Shown one piece after another: positions 16,741-27,100 of a DNA stretch of 64,000 nt. Position numbers and translations under genes: made by a program. Position 1 is the stretch's first letter; the number at the start of each line of letters is the position of its first letter. Origin of the DNA: Cytophagales bacterium (GTDB lineage Bacteria; Bacteroidota; Bacteroidia; Cytophagales; Spirosomataceae); assembly GCA_024742395.1 (NCBI GenBank), contig JANSYO010000011.1:32549-96548 (forward strand), written 5' to 3'. Below the pieces are notes generated by a model. That model searched no databases. It saw only the letters and a program-made list of their open reading frames with translations, and had not been told where the DNA came from.

Positions 16741-17580
16741 TTAAATCAAGTTTATAATGCTTTCTTCGAGCTTCTCTTTTACCAGACTGTTTAATCCTTC
16801 TTTTTTGAGGAGTTGCTCCATCTGTTTCACAGATCTTTTTTCTTGTAATTCTATCATCACATCTGCCAGTGCTACCTGTACCAATGGCGATTCCTGTTTT
16901 AAGAGAGATTGCACTAAACCTTCACGCACTTTAGGATGATCTGCCAGTGCTACCAGTGTTTCAAGCGTTACCAAACGTACGTTTACATTTTCATCATGAT
17001 TCAAAGTGGTAAGCAGAGCTTCAATAATTTGATCATCTACCTCACTTAACTCTTGTGTATAGGATACCGCCTTAATTCGTTCAGTAGCCAAGGGGTTTTC
17101 GAGCATAGACATCATCATCATTTGCTTCATTTCCTGGACTTCATCTCCGAGCCTTTTTACTTCCTGATTAGTAGCGAGTGATGGACTGCCGGCATTGCCC
17201 CAGAAATATCCCAGCAGACTACCGGTACCTAACAATATGAGTACATAGGCCCATTTAAGTGAAGGATTATAGGAAAGTAGCTCTTTAAGCCTTGCCCATC
17301 CGCTGCGTACAGAGTAAAAAGGAGAAGATTTAATTTCCTCTTTGTAATTGTCCAGCACACTTTGAAAATCGGACATCATCTGTGCCGGAGCTTCGGGAGA
17401 TTTTATGGTGTCTAAAGAGCTCCATAGTTCCCGGGTGGCTGTAAACTCCGCTTTAATTTTGGGCGAAGAGTTTATTAAGGAAATTAACTCACTTTTTTCG
17501 TCTTCATTCAGCTCATTTTGAATCAGACGAATAAATTTCTCTTCCAGTTCCGTATTTTGATTGTCAGATTCTTCTTTCAT
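16741..17580 (-). CDS. Membrane anti-sigma factor-like protein with HEAT repeats
   Basis: The 279-residue protein has an N-terminal cytoplasmic region of about 105 residues resembling anti-sigma factors (EEKFIRLIQNELNEDEKSEL, typical of the zinc-free type). One membrane helix follows (WAYVLILLGTGSLLGYFWG, ~110-128). The C-terminal part contains HEAT-like helical repeats (NVNVRLVTLETLVALADHPKVREGLVQSLLKQESPLVQVALADVMIEL), predicted to be periplasmic. Its start overlaps the sigma-factor stop by 4 nt, so the two are coupled. The inferred role is to hold the sigma factor inactive until the periplasmic HEAT domain senses its signal. Confidence 0.82.
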   Translation of the reverse strand: MKEESDNQNTELEEKFIRLIQNELNEDEKSELISLINSSPKIKAEFTATRELWSSLDTIKSPEAPAQMMSDFQSVLDNYKEEIKSSPFYSVRSGWARLKELLSYNPSLKWAYVLILLGTGSLLGYFWGNAGSPSLATNQEVKRLGDEVQEMKQMMMMSMLENPLATERIKAVSYTQELSEVDDQIIEALLTTLNHDENVNVRLVTLETLVALADHPKVREGLVQSLLKQESPLVQVALADVMIELQEKRSVKQMEQLLKKEGLNSLVKEKLEESIINLI

Positions 17581-18125
17581 CTTTCTTTAATTAAATAGAC
17601 CTTCTTTAACTCTGTCATGGCCCGGTGAACTTTCACCTTTACATTGGCTTCGCTTATTTTGAGAACATCTGCTATTTCCCTGTAACTCATTTCCTGAAAT
17701 TTGCTTAACACTAATACTTCTTTTGAGTCATTTCTGAGTTTAGAAACCGCCTTGTGTAACCTTTCTGATTCTTCTTTTCTCTCCATTTCATCATCCATGT
17801 TTTCGCTTTTCATTTCAGATGTGTGGAGGCTCAAATCATCCAGATAATCTATTCTGTTGCTTTTTCTGAACGTATCTTTTATCAGGTTTCTAGATAAGTG
17901 ATACATCCAGGTTTTAAATTCTCCATCCCCTTTAAACGTATGCCTGTATTTAAGCATTCGGTAAAACACCGTCTGCACCAAGTCTTCGCTGTAAGCCACT
18001 TTTCCGGTCATGTGATAAACAAATCCGAAAAGCTGCTTATGATGACGTTCAAAGAGCAGCCCCATCTTATCGATGTCTCCGGCTTTTACTCCCAGCATTA
18101 AATGGTTGTCAGATAAAACTTCCAA
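17577..18125 (-). CDS. ECF-type RNA polymerase sigma factor
   Basis: This 182-residue protein has sigma region 2 (GLLFERHHKQLFGFVYHMTGKVAYSEDLVQTVFYRMLKYRHTF, then FKTWMYHLSRNLIKDTFRK) and region 4 with a helix-turn-helix (LVLSKFQEMSYREIADVLKISEANVKVKVHRAMTELKKVY). Length is normal for the family. The start is a TTG; the sequence LSDNHLMLGVKAGD before the first internal ATG is usual for these proteins, so the longer form is preferred. It heads the operon with the anti-sigma factor and two DUF4097 proteins, and probably controls its own promoter upstream of 18125. Confidence 0.93.
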   Translation of the reverse strand: MEVLSDNHLMLGVKAGDIDKMGLLFERHHKQLFGFVYHMTGKVAYSEDLVQTVFYRMLKYRHTFKGDGEFKTWMYHLSRNLIKDTFRKSNRIDYLDDLSLHTSEMKSENMDDEMERKEESERLHKAVSKLRNDSKEVLVLSKFQEMSYREIADVLKISEANVKVKVHRAMTELKKVYLIKER

Positions 18126-18331
18126 AGGTTCGTTTCGAGTGTTTTGATAGTATAAACTGTGGTAAAGGTAAAAGGTTACAAATTATTTTAAGTTTTATTC
18201 GTCTGCCTTGCTAAGAGATACAATTTCAGTCATTTAGGATCTGTCTCTCCTGTTTTAGCCTGTTGGTCTATCCTTCATTGATAGATGAAACTAATGAGAT
18301 TAACTTCATGATACATTCTACCTTAATTGAA

Positions 18332-19465
18332 ATGAAAAACAAGAGAAGAGACTTTTTGAAGAAGTCAGTAGCTCTGGCAGCTACCGGCGGTTTATTGGCT
18401 GGAGAAGCCACCGCAAGACCTTTTTATTATTTAAAGAAAACCCAGGACAGTTTGGTCAAAGATGCCGGCATTCAGCTGAGTTTGGCGTATTTCTGGGGCA
18501 TAGAACCCACAAAAGTGGCACTGGCTAAACAAATGGCGGTATTTGGTGCTGTTGGTGGCATAAATCCGGGAATGGTGAATATGAACGGACAAGCCAATTA
18601 TTCACTACCGGTAATAAAAGCTGTAAAACAAGCATGGACCGCCGTAGGTCTTGATTTAAAAGTGGTTGAAGGCCCACCCGCTTTATACACCAAAACAAAA
18701 CTAGGATTAGCAGGCCGTGATGAAGAAATTGAGAACTTCATCACCTTTATCAGAAACCTGGCTTCTGTAGGGATAGATACCGTATGTCACAATTGGATGC
18801 CAGTCATTAGTTGGGCCAGATCTAACGTGGCAAAGCCTGGTAGGGGAGGAGCCCTGGTGAGTGCATTTGATATCGATGACGTAAAAGATGAACCCTTAAT
18901 TACAGAATATAGTGAGCTCACTCATCAGAAAATGTGGGACAATATGGAGTATTTTCTGAAAGCCGTCATTCCTGAAGCAGAGAAAGTGGGTGTAAAGCTG
19001 GCTCTACATCCTGATGATCCGCCTATAGATCAAATCAGAGGCATTCCAAGAATCATGACTTCTGTAGCAGCTTTCAAAAAGATGTTGGATTTATATCCAA
19101 GCCCCAGCAATGGTATTACTTTTTGTCAAGGGAGTTTTGCGTCAATGGGTGAAGAAGGCAAAGGCGAGGATATTCCTGCAGCCATTGAGTATTTTGGAAA
19201 AAGAGGGGCAATACATTTTGTGCATTTCAGAGATGTAAGAGGTTCAAAAAACAGGTTTGAAGAAACGTTTCATGACGATGGGAAAACGGACATGTATGCG
19301 GCAATGAAAGCCTATTACAAGATTGGTTTTAAAGGGCCTATGAGGCCAGATCATGTGCCCACTATGTATAGTGACAGTAATGAACACCCGGGGTATAGCA
19401 CCATCGGAACCCTCTTTGCAATAGGTTATATCAGAGGCCTGATAGAGGGTGTAACTAAAGCCTGA
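18332..19465 (+). CDS. Tat-exported mannonate dehydratase-like (UxuA family) protein
   Basis: The start chosen at 18332 gives MKNKRRDFLKKSVALAATGGLLAGEATA, a twin-arginine signal; longer in-frame starts at 18308 and 18263 exist. The mature part is a TIM-barrel of the UxuA family, with VCHNWMPVISWARS, GVKLALHPDDPP, HFVHFRDVRGS and MRPDHVPTMYSDSNEHPGYSTIGTLFAIGYIRGL. Family enzymes dehydrate D-mannonate to 2-keto-3-deoxygluconate, with metal ligands supplied by His, Cys and Asp. Bacterial UxuA is normally cytoplasmic, so the Tat signal points to a periplasmic variant that may act on another sugar acid. It probably forms an operon with the TolB-like gene 34 nt downstream. Confidence 0.82.
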   Translation: MKNKRRDFLKKSVALAATGGLLAGEATARPFYYLKKTQDSLVKDAGIQLSLAYFWGIEPTKVALAKQMAVFGAVGGINPGMVNMNGQANYSLPVIKAVKQAWTAVGLDLKVVEGPPALYTKTKLGLAGRDEEIENFITFIRNLASVGIDTVCHNWMPVISWARSNVAKPGRGGALVSAFDIDDVKDEPLITEYSELTHQKMWDNMEYFLKAVIPEAEKVGVKLALHPDDPPIDQIRGIPRIMTSVAAFKKMLDLYPSPSNGITFCQGSFASMGEEGKGEDIPAAIEYFGKRGAIHFVHFRDVRGSKNRFEETFHDDGKTDMYAAMKAYYKIGFKGPMRPDHVPTMYSDSNEHPGYSTIGTLFAIGYIRGLIEGVTKA

Positions 19466-19499
19466 ATAAAAAAATAAGATAACCCTAAACTTGAAAATA

Positions 19500-20750
19500 A
19501 TGATTAAACCCGTACTGTTTTTATCCTTCTTTATGTATTGCTGTACAGCAGCTTATCCTCAAATTGGGCAGTTTGAAAAAGCCAAAGATATTGGGAACCC
19601 TAAAATGAAAGGATCTTCTGTTTATGATGAAGCCTCACAATCCTATACCCTGAAGGGTGGTGGGGAGAATATTTGGTTTAATCATGATGAGTTTCATTTC
19701 TTATATAAGAAGATCAAAGGAGATTTTATTGCTACTGCAAATTTTAAATTAGTAGGTAATGAAGACGGGAATGGGCATCGAAAAACCGGCTGGATGCTTC
19801 GGGAAAATACAGACCATGATGCCAAAAGTGTGAATACCTGTTTGCATGGCGATGGATTGGTAGTGATGCAATGGCGACTTATGCGAGGAGCGTATATGCG
19901 AGATCCGGAAGAAGAAATATTCTTTCCCAAACAGTACTTTGGCGAAAATATCATACAGTTTGAAAGAAAAGGGGATTATTTGACCATGAGAATGGCACAT
20001 CCCGGAGAGCCGCTGGAGGAGGTTGGTTCTGCCTATTTTCCCGAGTTAAACAAAGAGCTTCTTTTGGGGCTTTATTCTTTAGCCCATGATCCTGATGATA
20101 TTCAAGAGGCGAAAATATGGAATGTAAGAATTTCAACGCCGATAGAAGCCGACTGGCACCCCAACAGGCTTGTAAAAACCGTTTCACATGATGGCGTACG
20201 TTATGGTAGCAGAGTAGAAACGGTCAATGTTCAAACTGGTGAAAGGAAGGTGATTTTACATTCTGACGAACATATTAGTTCTGCGACGTTTGCGGGCAAT
20301 ACAAATGTGATTTTTGAAGAGAAAGGAAAAACCTTTACAATTCCTGTAAATGGGGGTAATCCGAAAGAAATGCCTGCTTTGGCGGCCAAAGAAGCAACTA
20401 TGCCTGCAGGGGCTGTAAGTTATTTTACCAAGGGCAAAAACAGCACAAACCAACTATGGAAGAAAAAGGGAAATACGGAAACTCAATTGACCTTTGATCT
20501 GGATCATGCCTGGCATCCAAATGTTTCGCCGGATGGAAAATGGGTGGCTTACCTTTCAATGTCAAATATGTCTAATCCTACTGAGTTGGCATCCTACCAA
20601 AAAGCATCAATTAAGGTAATATCAACAGAAGGTGGTGGCCCTAAAACAGTGGCTTATATTTTTGGAGGTAAGGGAAGCTTAGAAAAATATGCCTGGAGTG
20701 CTGATGGAAATTCACTGGTTTTTGTGACTTATTCTGAGCGTCTTGATTAA
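19500..20750 (+). CDS. Secreted TolB-like / WD40-like beta-propeller protein
   Basis: The start is the ATG at 19500 rather than the TTG three codons upstream. It begins a signal peptide (MIKPVLFLSFFMYCCTAAYPQ). The first ~200 residues form a lectin-like jelly-roll seen at the head of TolB-type proteins (GGGENIWFNHDEFHFLYKKIKGDF, HRKTGWMLRE). A PD40/TolB-type propeller follows, with repeats such as HAWHPNVSPDGKWVAYLS and YAWSADGNSLVFVTY. No enzyme motif is seen. It follows the mannonate dehydratase-like gene. Its stop is 6 nt from the stop of the convergent kinase gene, with no terminator between them. Confidence 0.82.
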   Translation: MIKPVLFLSFFMYCCTAAYPQIGQFEKAKDIGNPKMKGSSVYDEASQSYTLKGGGENIWFNHDEFHFLYKKIKGDFIATANFKLVGNEDGNGHRKTGWMLRENTDHDAKSVNTCLHGDGLVVMQWRLMRGAYMRDPEEEIFFPKQYFGENIIQFERKGDYLTMRMAHPGEPLEEVGSAYFPELNKELLLGLYSLAHDPDDIQEAKIWNVRISTPIEADWHPNRLVKTVSHDGVRYGSRVETVNVQTGERKVILHSDEHISSATFAGNTNVIFEEKGKTFTIPVNGGNPKEMPALAAKEATMPAGAVSYFTKGKNSTNQLWKKKGNTETQLTFDLDHAWHPNVSPDGKWVAYLSMSNMSNPTELASYQKASIKVISTEGGGPKTVAYIFGGKGSLEKYAWSADGNSLVFVTYSERLD

Positions 20751-20756
20751 TTGAGT

Positions 20757-23700
20757 TTAAGACAGAGGTGTTGTGACAGAAACCTGAAAGCCTTCTTGAT
20801 AGCCGAACACTAATTGACCCCCAATTTTCTCGGCTCGCCTTTTCATATTGCTTAGGCCCAGACCGTCTGAGGGAAGGTCTTCTCTTCCAGAGCCATTATC
20901 CTTGATGTTCAGGTTTAGAGAATTGCCAGTTTTTTGAAGCCCAATCACCACCTTATTTCCGTCTGAGTGTTTAATAACATTGGTGATTGCCTCTTTCAAA
21001 ATCAAGTAGAGGTTTTGTCTGATTAATGGATTAATAAAAGATTTGGCCTCCAGGCCTTCAGTTTTAAATTCATAATGAAACCCTTTATCTGAGAGGTTTT
21101 GTTCAGCAAAAGCCCGCATCCGGTCTGTTAAGTTTTCGTACTTATCTTTTCTGGAGTCAATGGCCCAAACCGTGTCTCGCATGCGTTCCATGGCCTCACG
21201 AGACATATCACTTATCTTATTAAGACTGTCGGTTTTGGTTTCATTAATGCCCATGGCCATAAGTTCAGATTTCATGGCTAAGCCTGCCAATAAAGAACCT
21301 ACATCATCGTGTAAATCGGCAGAAATGCTGGTTCTGACCTCTTCAGTAAGCCGAAATTTCTCCTTTGCCAGATAAACGTTATAACGGGTCCAGAGATAAA
21401 TGAGCAGTAACGAAAGTCCAATATACAGCGAGTAAGCCCACCAGGTGAGCCACCAGGGTGGCCGTATAGTGAACGGATAAAGCAGCTCTTTACTCCAGAT
21501 ACCGGCTTCATTCATTGCTTTTAACCGGAATGTATATTTACCGGGGCTTAAACTTGCATAAGTGGCCTCATGGTTAGCCGTGACCGTACTCCAGTTTTCT
21601 TCAAGACCCTCCAGCTGATATTGATATTTTACAGATTGTGGCTTATTGACATCCACACCGATAAACTCAAAGCTGATGAAATTATTATCATAGGGTAAAA
21701 CTAAACCACTGGGAACGCCAGTACTTTTGAGCAGCTCATCATAGGAAAATGCTCCTACTTTCAAGCCATTGTTCAATGTATAAGAACTATCTGTACTCCA
21801 GTTAATCTGTTCATTAAATAACTTGATATTCAGTAATTCTATGTCTATTTCTGATTTAGGCTGGCGGTCTTCATCTAAATGCACTCGTGCCAAATGACTT
21901 AGCTGCGGTATCCAAATTTGATTCTGATGATCCTTTACTATATGGTGTCTGCCATCGCCATTCCCTTGAAAATTATTCTGTGCTCTGAAGACAGTAAAGA
22001 GGTTTTCGTTTTTGAGAAAAGAATCAGAATTAAGACTATCAAGAATAGCTTTATCTACTTTAACCAATCCATTTCTTGTGCTAATCCACATGTTTTGATG
22101 GTCGTCCTGGATTTCAGATAGAATCACATTGCTTGGCAGGCCGTCTTCAATAGTAAACTGCCTGATTTTATTTTTGCGTCTGTCTAGCCTAAAAAGGCCA
22201 TCGCCACCCAGGGAATTGAGCCAATACGCTCCCGTATGATCCTGATAAAAGCTCTCAATTATTGTTAGGTTTTGAGAGGACGTGTTAGGGTAATTTGTAA
22301 GACTATTCTTATCCTTATTCAAAATAGATACACCATTAAATGTGGTAAAAACATAATTGGAGTCAGTATCTTGTCTTATATGAATAACTTCTTCATCTAC
22401 AAGTCCTTGTGAAGTTGTGTAGTGCGTTTTTGTAAGATCTTTGGTGTTGAGTTTGAAGACCCCCTTCTTTTCTCTGGAGCTGTACCAGAGGTCTCCTTGA
22501 AGGTCCAGGTACAGGCATACGATTTTTTGTCCGGCTTCTTTAAATTGAGTAATGCTTTTTCTGTCAGATGAGAGCCTGCATAAGTCGCTATCCCAAAACC
22601 CTATCCAGGTATTGCCTTCGCTGTCTGCCGCCATCGCATTTACGTTTTGGCCACTGAGCCCGTTGGCAGTAGTATAATTACTTAAAGAGTTTTTTTCGAA
22701 ATCAATAATTGAAATCCCCCCGAGATCGCAGCCTATCCAAAGATTGTTTTGCTTGTCAAGAAACAAACTTCTTATCGCCTTACTGGTGAGACCATCTTCT
22801 TCAAACATAGACGAAAATATCCTGTTATACCTGACGGCTCCCTCGTATGTACCAATCCAGAGGTTCCCGGATTGATCTGTAGTCAAAATACTCAATTCGT
22901 CAGATGGCAAACCCATTTTGGCATTTATTGAACGTACATAACCATTTTCGATGACAAAAAGACCGTCATATTCTGAAGCACACCATAGGACTCCGGAATC
23001 ATCTTCATACAGCGAGCGGATATTTGACTTTCCAATATTTGCGAATCGGGTAATTGTACTTCCGTCGTATCTTCCAGTACCGGCCTTTGTACCATACACT
23101 ATAGAACCGTCATTACTTTCTTTGAGACTTGTGATAGGTTCAGATTCTTTGGAGGTCACAATTCTAGAGAATTCTTTTCCATCATATTTAATAAGTCCCT
23201 GGGCATCAGTCCCCAGCCAAATATTCCCCTTGCTGTCTTCTATCAGGCAGTTAATTTTATTAGGCAGTCCTTGTGTTTTATTGTAAACCAAAAGTGTATC
23301 GGTTCCTTTTTTGAGGAGGCAAAGCCCGGCGTTAAGCGTGGCAAGCCAAATGTTGCCCTCGCTATCCTCCAGAATTTCATTGACTCCGTTTTTGAAATGG
23401 CCTTCTGAAGTTTCAAAGTTTGAAATGGTCTCTCCGTCAAACTTGCTGAGTCCTGCCCGTGAGGCAAACCAAATATTGCCGGTCTCATCCTCTTGTATGT
23501 CTACTACATATGAATCTATAAATCCTTGCTTATGACTAAAATTTTCGAATGTTCTTCCATTGTATTTAGACACTCCGATATAGGAAGCAAACCAAACATT
23601 GCCTTTAGAATCATGAAAGATATCATGTATTTTGCTGTCAATTAATCCTGTGGAAAGGTCGAAAATATTAAAATTATAAGGATTATAATCTGGTGAAAAC

Positions 23701-24101
23701 GGAGTTTGACTGATCGATATCTGAGGTTTTAAACCCGAACTTTTGATTTCTTCAAGTAAAAATTCTGAAGGGGAGAATGCCTTCTTTTTCTCCGATTTAA
23801 AGGTCACGGGTTTAATATTGGAAAATGTGTTTTTCTCCAGTTCAAGACCTTCATTTCTGTACTTTAAAACGGTGGGTGATTGCACACTTTGACTTCTACT
23901 TAAATCCATAGTAGAAATGACCGGCTTGGGCATGGTATCCAAACTGATGGTTTCAAAATAGGCCTCAGATTCTGGATTGATATGCGAAGTGTTTAGTGCC
24001 GCAGGTTTACTTTGACAGCCAAGAAATAGTGCCAAACCACTTAATAGAATACAGTTAAGGATTGGCTGAAGCCGGGTTTTATTTTTTAATAGAGTTTTCA
24101 A
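20757..24101 (-). CDS. Two-component propeller histidine kinase (HisKA_3), lipoprotein-like N-terminus
   Basis: This 1114-residue kinase starts at a TTG; no ATG lies before the signal. The signal has a lipobox-like LALFLGC. About 700 residues of two-component propeller repeats follow (for example DSKGNIWLGTDAQGLIKYDG), then a Y_Y_Y domain, a membrane helix (WWAYSLYIGLSLLLIYLW), and a HisKA_3 helix with SADLHDDVGSLLAGLAMKSEL, where the His is the phosphorylation site. The HATPase domain (EAITNVIKHSDG, DGLGLSNMKRRA) completes it. It is the third gene of an operon with a NarL-type regulator and a paralogous kinase. Such kinases usually sense glycans or their products at the periplasmic propeller; the ligand is unknown. 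Confidence 0.92.
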   Translation of the reverse strand: MKTLLKNKTRLQPILNCILLSGLALFLGCQSKPAALNTSHINPESEAYFETISLDTMPKPVISTMDLSRSQSVQSPTVLKYRNEGLELEKNTFSNIKPVTFKSEKKKAFSPSEFLLEEIKSSGLKPQISISQTPFSPDYNPYNFNIFDLSTGLIDSKIHDIFHDSKGNVWFASYIGVSKYNGRTFENFSHKQGFIDSYVVDIQEDETGNIWFASRAGLSKFDGETISNFETSEGHFKNGVNEILEDSEGNIWLATLNAGLCLLKKGTDTLLVYNKTQGLPNKINCLIEDSKGNIWLGTDAQGLIKYDGKEFSRIVTSKESEPITSLKESNDGSIVYGTKAGTGRYDGSTITRFANIGKSNIRSLYEDDSGVLWCASEYDGLFVIENGYVRSINAKMGLPSDELSILTTDQSGNLWIGTYEGAVRYNRIFSSMFEEDGLTSKAIRSLFLDKQNNLWIGCDLGGISIIDFEKNSLSNYTTANGLSGQNVNAMAADSEGNTWIGFWDSDLCRLSSDRKSITQFKEAGQKIVCLYLDLQGDLWYSSREKKGVFKLNTKDLTKTHYTTSQGLVDEEVIHIRQDTDSNYVFTTFNGVSILNKDKNSLTNYPNTSSQNLTIIESFYQDHTGAYWLNSLGGDGLFRLDRRKNKIRQFTIEDGLPSNVILSEIQDDHQNMWISTRNGLVKVDKAILDSLNSDSFLKNENLFTVFRAQNNFQGNGDGRHHIVKDHQNQIWIPQLSHLARVHLDEDRQPKSEIDIELLNIKLFNEQINWSTDSSYTLNNGLKVGAFSYDELLKSTGVPSGLVLPYDNNFISFEFIGVDVNKPQSVKYQYQLEGLEENWSTVTANHEATYASLSPGKYTFRLKAMNEAGIWSKELLYPFTIRPPWWLTWWAYSLYIGLSLLLIYLWTRYNVYLAKEKFRLTEEVRTSISADLHDDVGSLLAGLAMKSELMAMGINETKTDSLNKISDMSREAMERMRDTVWAIDSRKDKYENLTDRMRAFAEQNLSDKGFHYEFKTEGLEAKSFINPLIRQNLYLILKEAITNVIKHSDGNKVVIGLQKTGNSLNLNIKDNGSGREDLPSDGLGLSNMKRRAEKIGGQLVFGYQEGFQVSVTTPLS

Positions 24102-24145
24102 TGACGATCAAATCAGGAGATTTGGAGAAATACTAAAAAGTCAAT

Positions 24146-27100
24146 TTAGCATTTTAGCTGCAGATTTAGAGAAAAACCTTCATTATAGAAAACTTGAAGG
24201 CTGCCGCCAATTTTCCTGGCCCGGGCTTTCATATTGCTTAATCCCAGACCATCCGTAGGCAGTTTATCTTTCTTTCTGCCGTTGTCTTTGATATTTAGGT
24301 TTAGGTCATCATTCACTTTTTTAAGCTTGATTTCTACTTCGTCTCCATCTGAATGTTTAACGATGTTAGTAATGGCTTCTTTGAGAATCAGATAAAGGTT
24401 TTGACGAATCAGCGGACTAATAAATGATTTGGCCTCCAGGCCTTCCAATATAAAGTGATACTTAAAGCCTTTTTCCGGGAGATTTTGATCGGCAAATGAA
24501 CGCATACGGTCTGTAAGATTTTCGTATTTATCTTTTCGGGAGTCAATGGCCCATACGGTGTCTCGCATGCGTTCCATGGCTTCCCGTGCCATTTCGCTTA
24601 TTTTCAGAAGGCTTTCAGACTCTATTTCTTTAACGCCCATAGCCATAAGTTCAGATTTCATAGATAAACCTGCCAGCAGAGAGCCCACATCGTCATGGAG
24701 ATCTGCGGAGATTGTGGTTCTGATTTCTTCGGTGGCCTTGTATTTTTCAAGTTTTAAAAATACTCTGTAACGTATCCAGGCATAAATGGCGGCAATAGCC
24801 AAAAGCACATAAATAACGCGGGCCCACCAGGTTTGATACCAAGGCGGATGTATCTTGATTTCAAAGGTACTCTCTTCAGACCAGATCCCATCACTATTGG
24901 CTGCAGCATAAACCAGTGTATATGCTCCCGGGTTCAGGTTGGTGTAATTGGCCTCCAGTCCATTTTTTATGAAGCTGAATTCTTTGTCATACCCAAGTAG
25001 TTTGTATTTGATAAGATTGTTCTCTGGTTCTTTGTAATGCAGTCCGTCAAACTTAAGATGGATTCGATTTTGATAGTGATCAAGCTCTATCAGCGTATTA
25101 TTTCCCCTATAAAAAGTAGTATCAAACGCTCGGCTCTCTTTATCCAAATATGGGAACTTTAGATAGCTCAGGTTTACCTTTGGTTCCATTCGATCAATTT
25201 TCAACAAGGCAGGGTCAATGATACTAACCCCTTCATCGCCTCCATAATATACTTTTCCATTATGCGTAATCACGGGAGCGGGTTTGTTAAAACTTCCCTC
25301 GCTAAAATTATGATTTTCGTAAACGGTACTGCTACTATCTTTATATTTTACTATACCCAGAGAACTCTGTATCCAGTAAGTGTTTAAAGGTTCTTCTACA
25401 ATCCAGTTATAGGTTTCATTAGCTCCCCTGTCTTTAAAACTAAAAGGGCTTAATTCTAAATTGTCTGGGTCAATCTGAAAGATATGGCTTGCTAAAATTC
25501 CCCAAATTCCTCCTTTTTTATCTCTGTATAAATAGTCTACCGCTTCTTGTTGTTGCAGACTGTTCTTTTGCCATTCCAGGGATAGGTCTTGGTAAGATAT
25601 TGTAAGCAAACCCATATCTGTTCCCACTAAAAGTCGCTTATGTTTTGGGTCATCAAGAATGGCAGTTGTTTGAATAAATTTTTTACTTACAGGGTCTTGT
25701 GCCAGGGCGAAAATGTTTTTTATAACATTGTTATCCGGGTCAATGTACTTTAATCTGTTCCAGTTATCAATTATCCATATTCTACCTTCTGAGTCTTCGG
25801 TAATCCTTAGAGCTTTTCGTAGATAATTACCCACAGAGTCTACTACAATGTCATAAGGGTAATTTTTGATAGTAGTACTTAAATCTGGAGAGAATACATA
25901 ATTAGCGAAAGAGCCGCCGGCCCACAATTGTTTCTTTCGGTCTTCAAAAAGGCCAAAATAGCTGACCTTGTCTGTTACCAGCATGTTCTTGGATTTTCCG
26001 TCATCTGAAATAGAAAACAGACCATTGTTACTACTACATAAGACGCCATTTTCTGTGCTGGCCAGTGCATAGGCAGGTCTATTTTCAGGAAGACTTACCG
26101 TTTTAAATTTGTAAAAAGAACTCGAGGCTATAACTAATTCGCTTCCGGCCAGCCAATAATTGCCCTGGAAATCTCTGTTTAAGCTCATTATTTTATTCAT
26201 AGGCAATTCAGAATTGTCTCTATGATAATGCCTGACCACTTTTTTGGTCCTTAGGTCAAATAAAATCAGACCGTGATAATTTGTGGCTATCCATAGCAAA
26301 TTGCCTTCTCTCAGAAGGTCTCTGACAGCAACCTTATAAGGCGAAGCAAGAAGCTTTTCTAATTCTATGAAATCAAGAATATTCTCAGAAATGGGATCAA
26401 AGTGTACAAGCCCTCGCTCAAAATCCGAAATCCAGAAGGAACTGTCTTCATCTACCTCTATATCTGTTACCCAGTCGTCCAGTAAATAGTTTTGAAATTT
26501 CGGCCTGTCTCTTAGAAAGTCATACCTATTCTTTGCGGGGTCATACTTTACCAGTCCAAATTTTCGGGTGCCGAGCCATAGGGTCCCTGCTTTATCCTTC
26601 TTTATAATTTCAAACCTGACCTTCTCTTCATGAGGCCAGTTCATCGTCCTTATTTTTTGAATTGGGAATACCTCTACTTTCTTAGATGTTTTATTTACCT
26701 TCTGAATGCCACCGTATCCGCCTATCCAGAAGGTATCGTCATTATCCTGAAGCATGTTCATCGTTTTTTCATCAGACCAGCCATTTTCTAATTGAGTAGA
26801 AAATGAATTGATTTGATTCTCCTCTCTACTAAACCAGTGGAGGTATCCACCCCCCGAGAAAATCCATAAGGTGCCTTCAGAATCTTCAAAGAAAGAAGTT
26901 GGCCCCAGTAAGCGTACTTTCTTTTCTATGTTATCAAAAAACGGAGTAAAGCTTTGACCATCAAAACGGATTATACCTTTCCCGGTGGATATCCAAACGT
27001 AGCCTTGCCGGTCAGTATAAGTATTAAATAATTCAGAAGAAATAAGTCCGTTTTGTGTATCGTAAGTCTTGAAATATAGGTTGGTGTCTGTTTCAGCTAC

